Shown in pieces: positions 6,800 through 6,956 of a stretch of DNA of 6,956 bases. How positions within the stretch are numbered: position 1 is the stretch's first letter; every line of letters starts with the position of its first letter. The translations under genes were made by a program, and so were the position numbers. The stretch spans positions 1 through 6,956 of the forward strand of contig JACPWA010000148.1 in assembly GCA_016191565.1 (NCBI GenBank), written 5' to 3'. The DNA is from Simkania negevensis (GTDB lineage: Bacteria; Chlamydiota; Chlamydiia; Chlamydiales; Simkaniaceae). The notes under the pieces were generated by a model. It was not told the DNA's origin and ran no database searches. It saw only the letters and a list, made by a program, of their open reading frames with translations.

Positions 6800-6956
6800 T
6801 GAACGAGTTCAAAGAATCTCAAAATCTTATATGGGTATACCCTCGTCAATCCCCAGATTGGTGTGAAAAGATCATTAAGGAATTCAATATCCATCCTGTT
6901 ACTGCCCAAATTCTTGTTTCGAGGGGATATAACTCCTTTGATGAAATCTATCAATT
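6800..6956 (+). CDS. recJ: RecJ single-strand DNA exonuclease, N-terminal fragment (runs off right edge)
   Basis: RecJ is a 5'-to-3' single-strand DNA exonuclease of the DHH family acting in recombination and repair. Only about 52 codons are visible, reading roughly NEFKESQNLIWVYPRQ, then EKIIKEFNIHPVTAQILVSRGY and FDEIYQ. The pattern W-x-YP+Q followed by an EF-IHPV-A-IL-SRG block matches the N-terminal extension of RecJ as I remember it from Chlamydia. The catalytic DHH motifs lie beyond the window, so the call rests on this region plus position next to secDF, where chlamydiae carry recJ. There is no in-frame ATG. TTG 6800 is preferred because GAGGG lies upstream at good spacing; GTG 6791 is the alternative, and the frame is closed upstream by TAA at 6692-6694. 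The start codon lies inside a short hairpin (6798-6813). Confidence 0.75.

Overview
The window reads as chlamydial (phylum Chlamydiota), probably an environmental or symbiotic lineage; I cannot name the genus. The evidence is gene content and order. A minus-strand uppS-cdsA-cmk block stands back to back with a plus-strand gene for a very long SecDF fusion with a large extra N-terminal domain, and a RecJ start follows. From memory this is the order around CT447-CT452 of Chlamydia trachomatis (recJ, secDF, uppS, cdsA, cmk). Base composition is moderately AT-rich and looks even across the coding parts, with no sign of recent transfer.

Layout. Positions 1-261 (minus) hold the 5' end of cmk (cytidylate kinase), running off the left edge. 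Positions 261-1115 (minus) are cdsA (CDP-diacylglycerol synthase). Positions 1112-1879 (minus) are uppS (undecaprenyl diphosphate synthase). These three overlap by 4 nt (ATGA) and 1 nt (TAATG) and look like one translationally coupled operon for lipid precursors, the polyprenyl carrier lipid and nucleotides. Positions 1880-2134 are a short AT-rich divergent control region. Positions 2135-6390 (plus) encode SecDF, but the reading frame is broken. The SecD half (2135-5752) runs out of frame at about 5630, and the SecF half continues in the -1 frame to 6390. The first SecF membrane segment and its DFTGG-type motif are missing at the join. This is either a real internal deletion or an assembly error.

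Positions 6391-6799 hold no convincing protein gene. They contain a series of inverted repeats, including a 24-bp hairpin, then a good sigma-70-type promoter and a leader of roughly 120 nt. From about 6800 to the right edge is the N-terminus of RecJ (single-strand exonuclease), which starts at a non-ATG codon.

Functionally, the left operon supplies CDP-diacylglycerol for phospholipids, undecaprenyl phosphate for envelope polymers and dCDP/CDP. SecDF would use the proton gradient to assist late steps of Sec export. RecJ belongs to DNA repair. I see no mobile element, CRISPR array, tRNA or rRNA. The items most worth a second look are the broken SecD-SecF join and the hairpin-rich recJ leader region.
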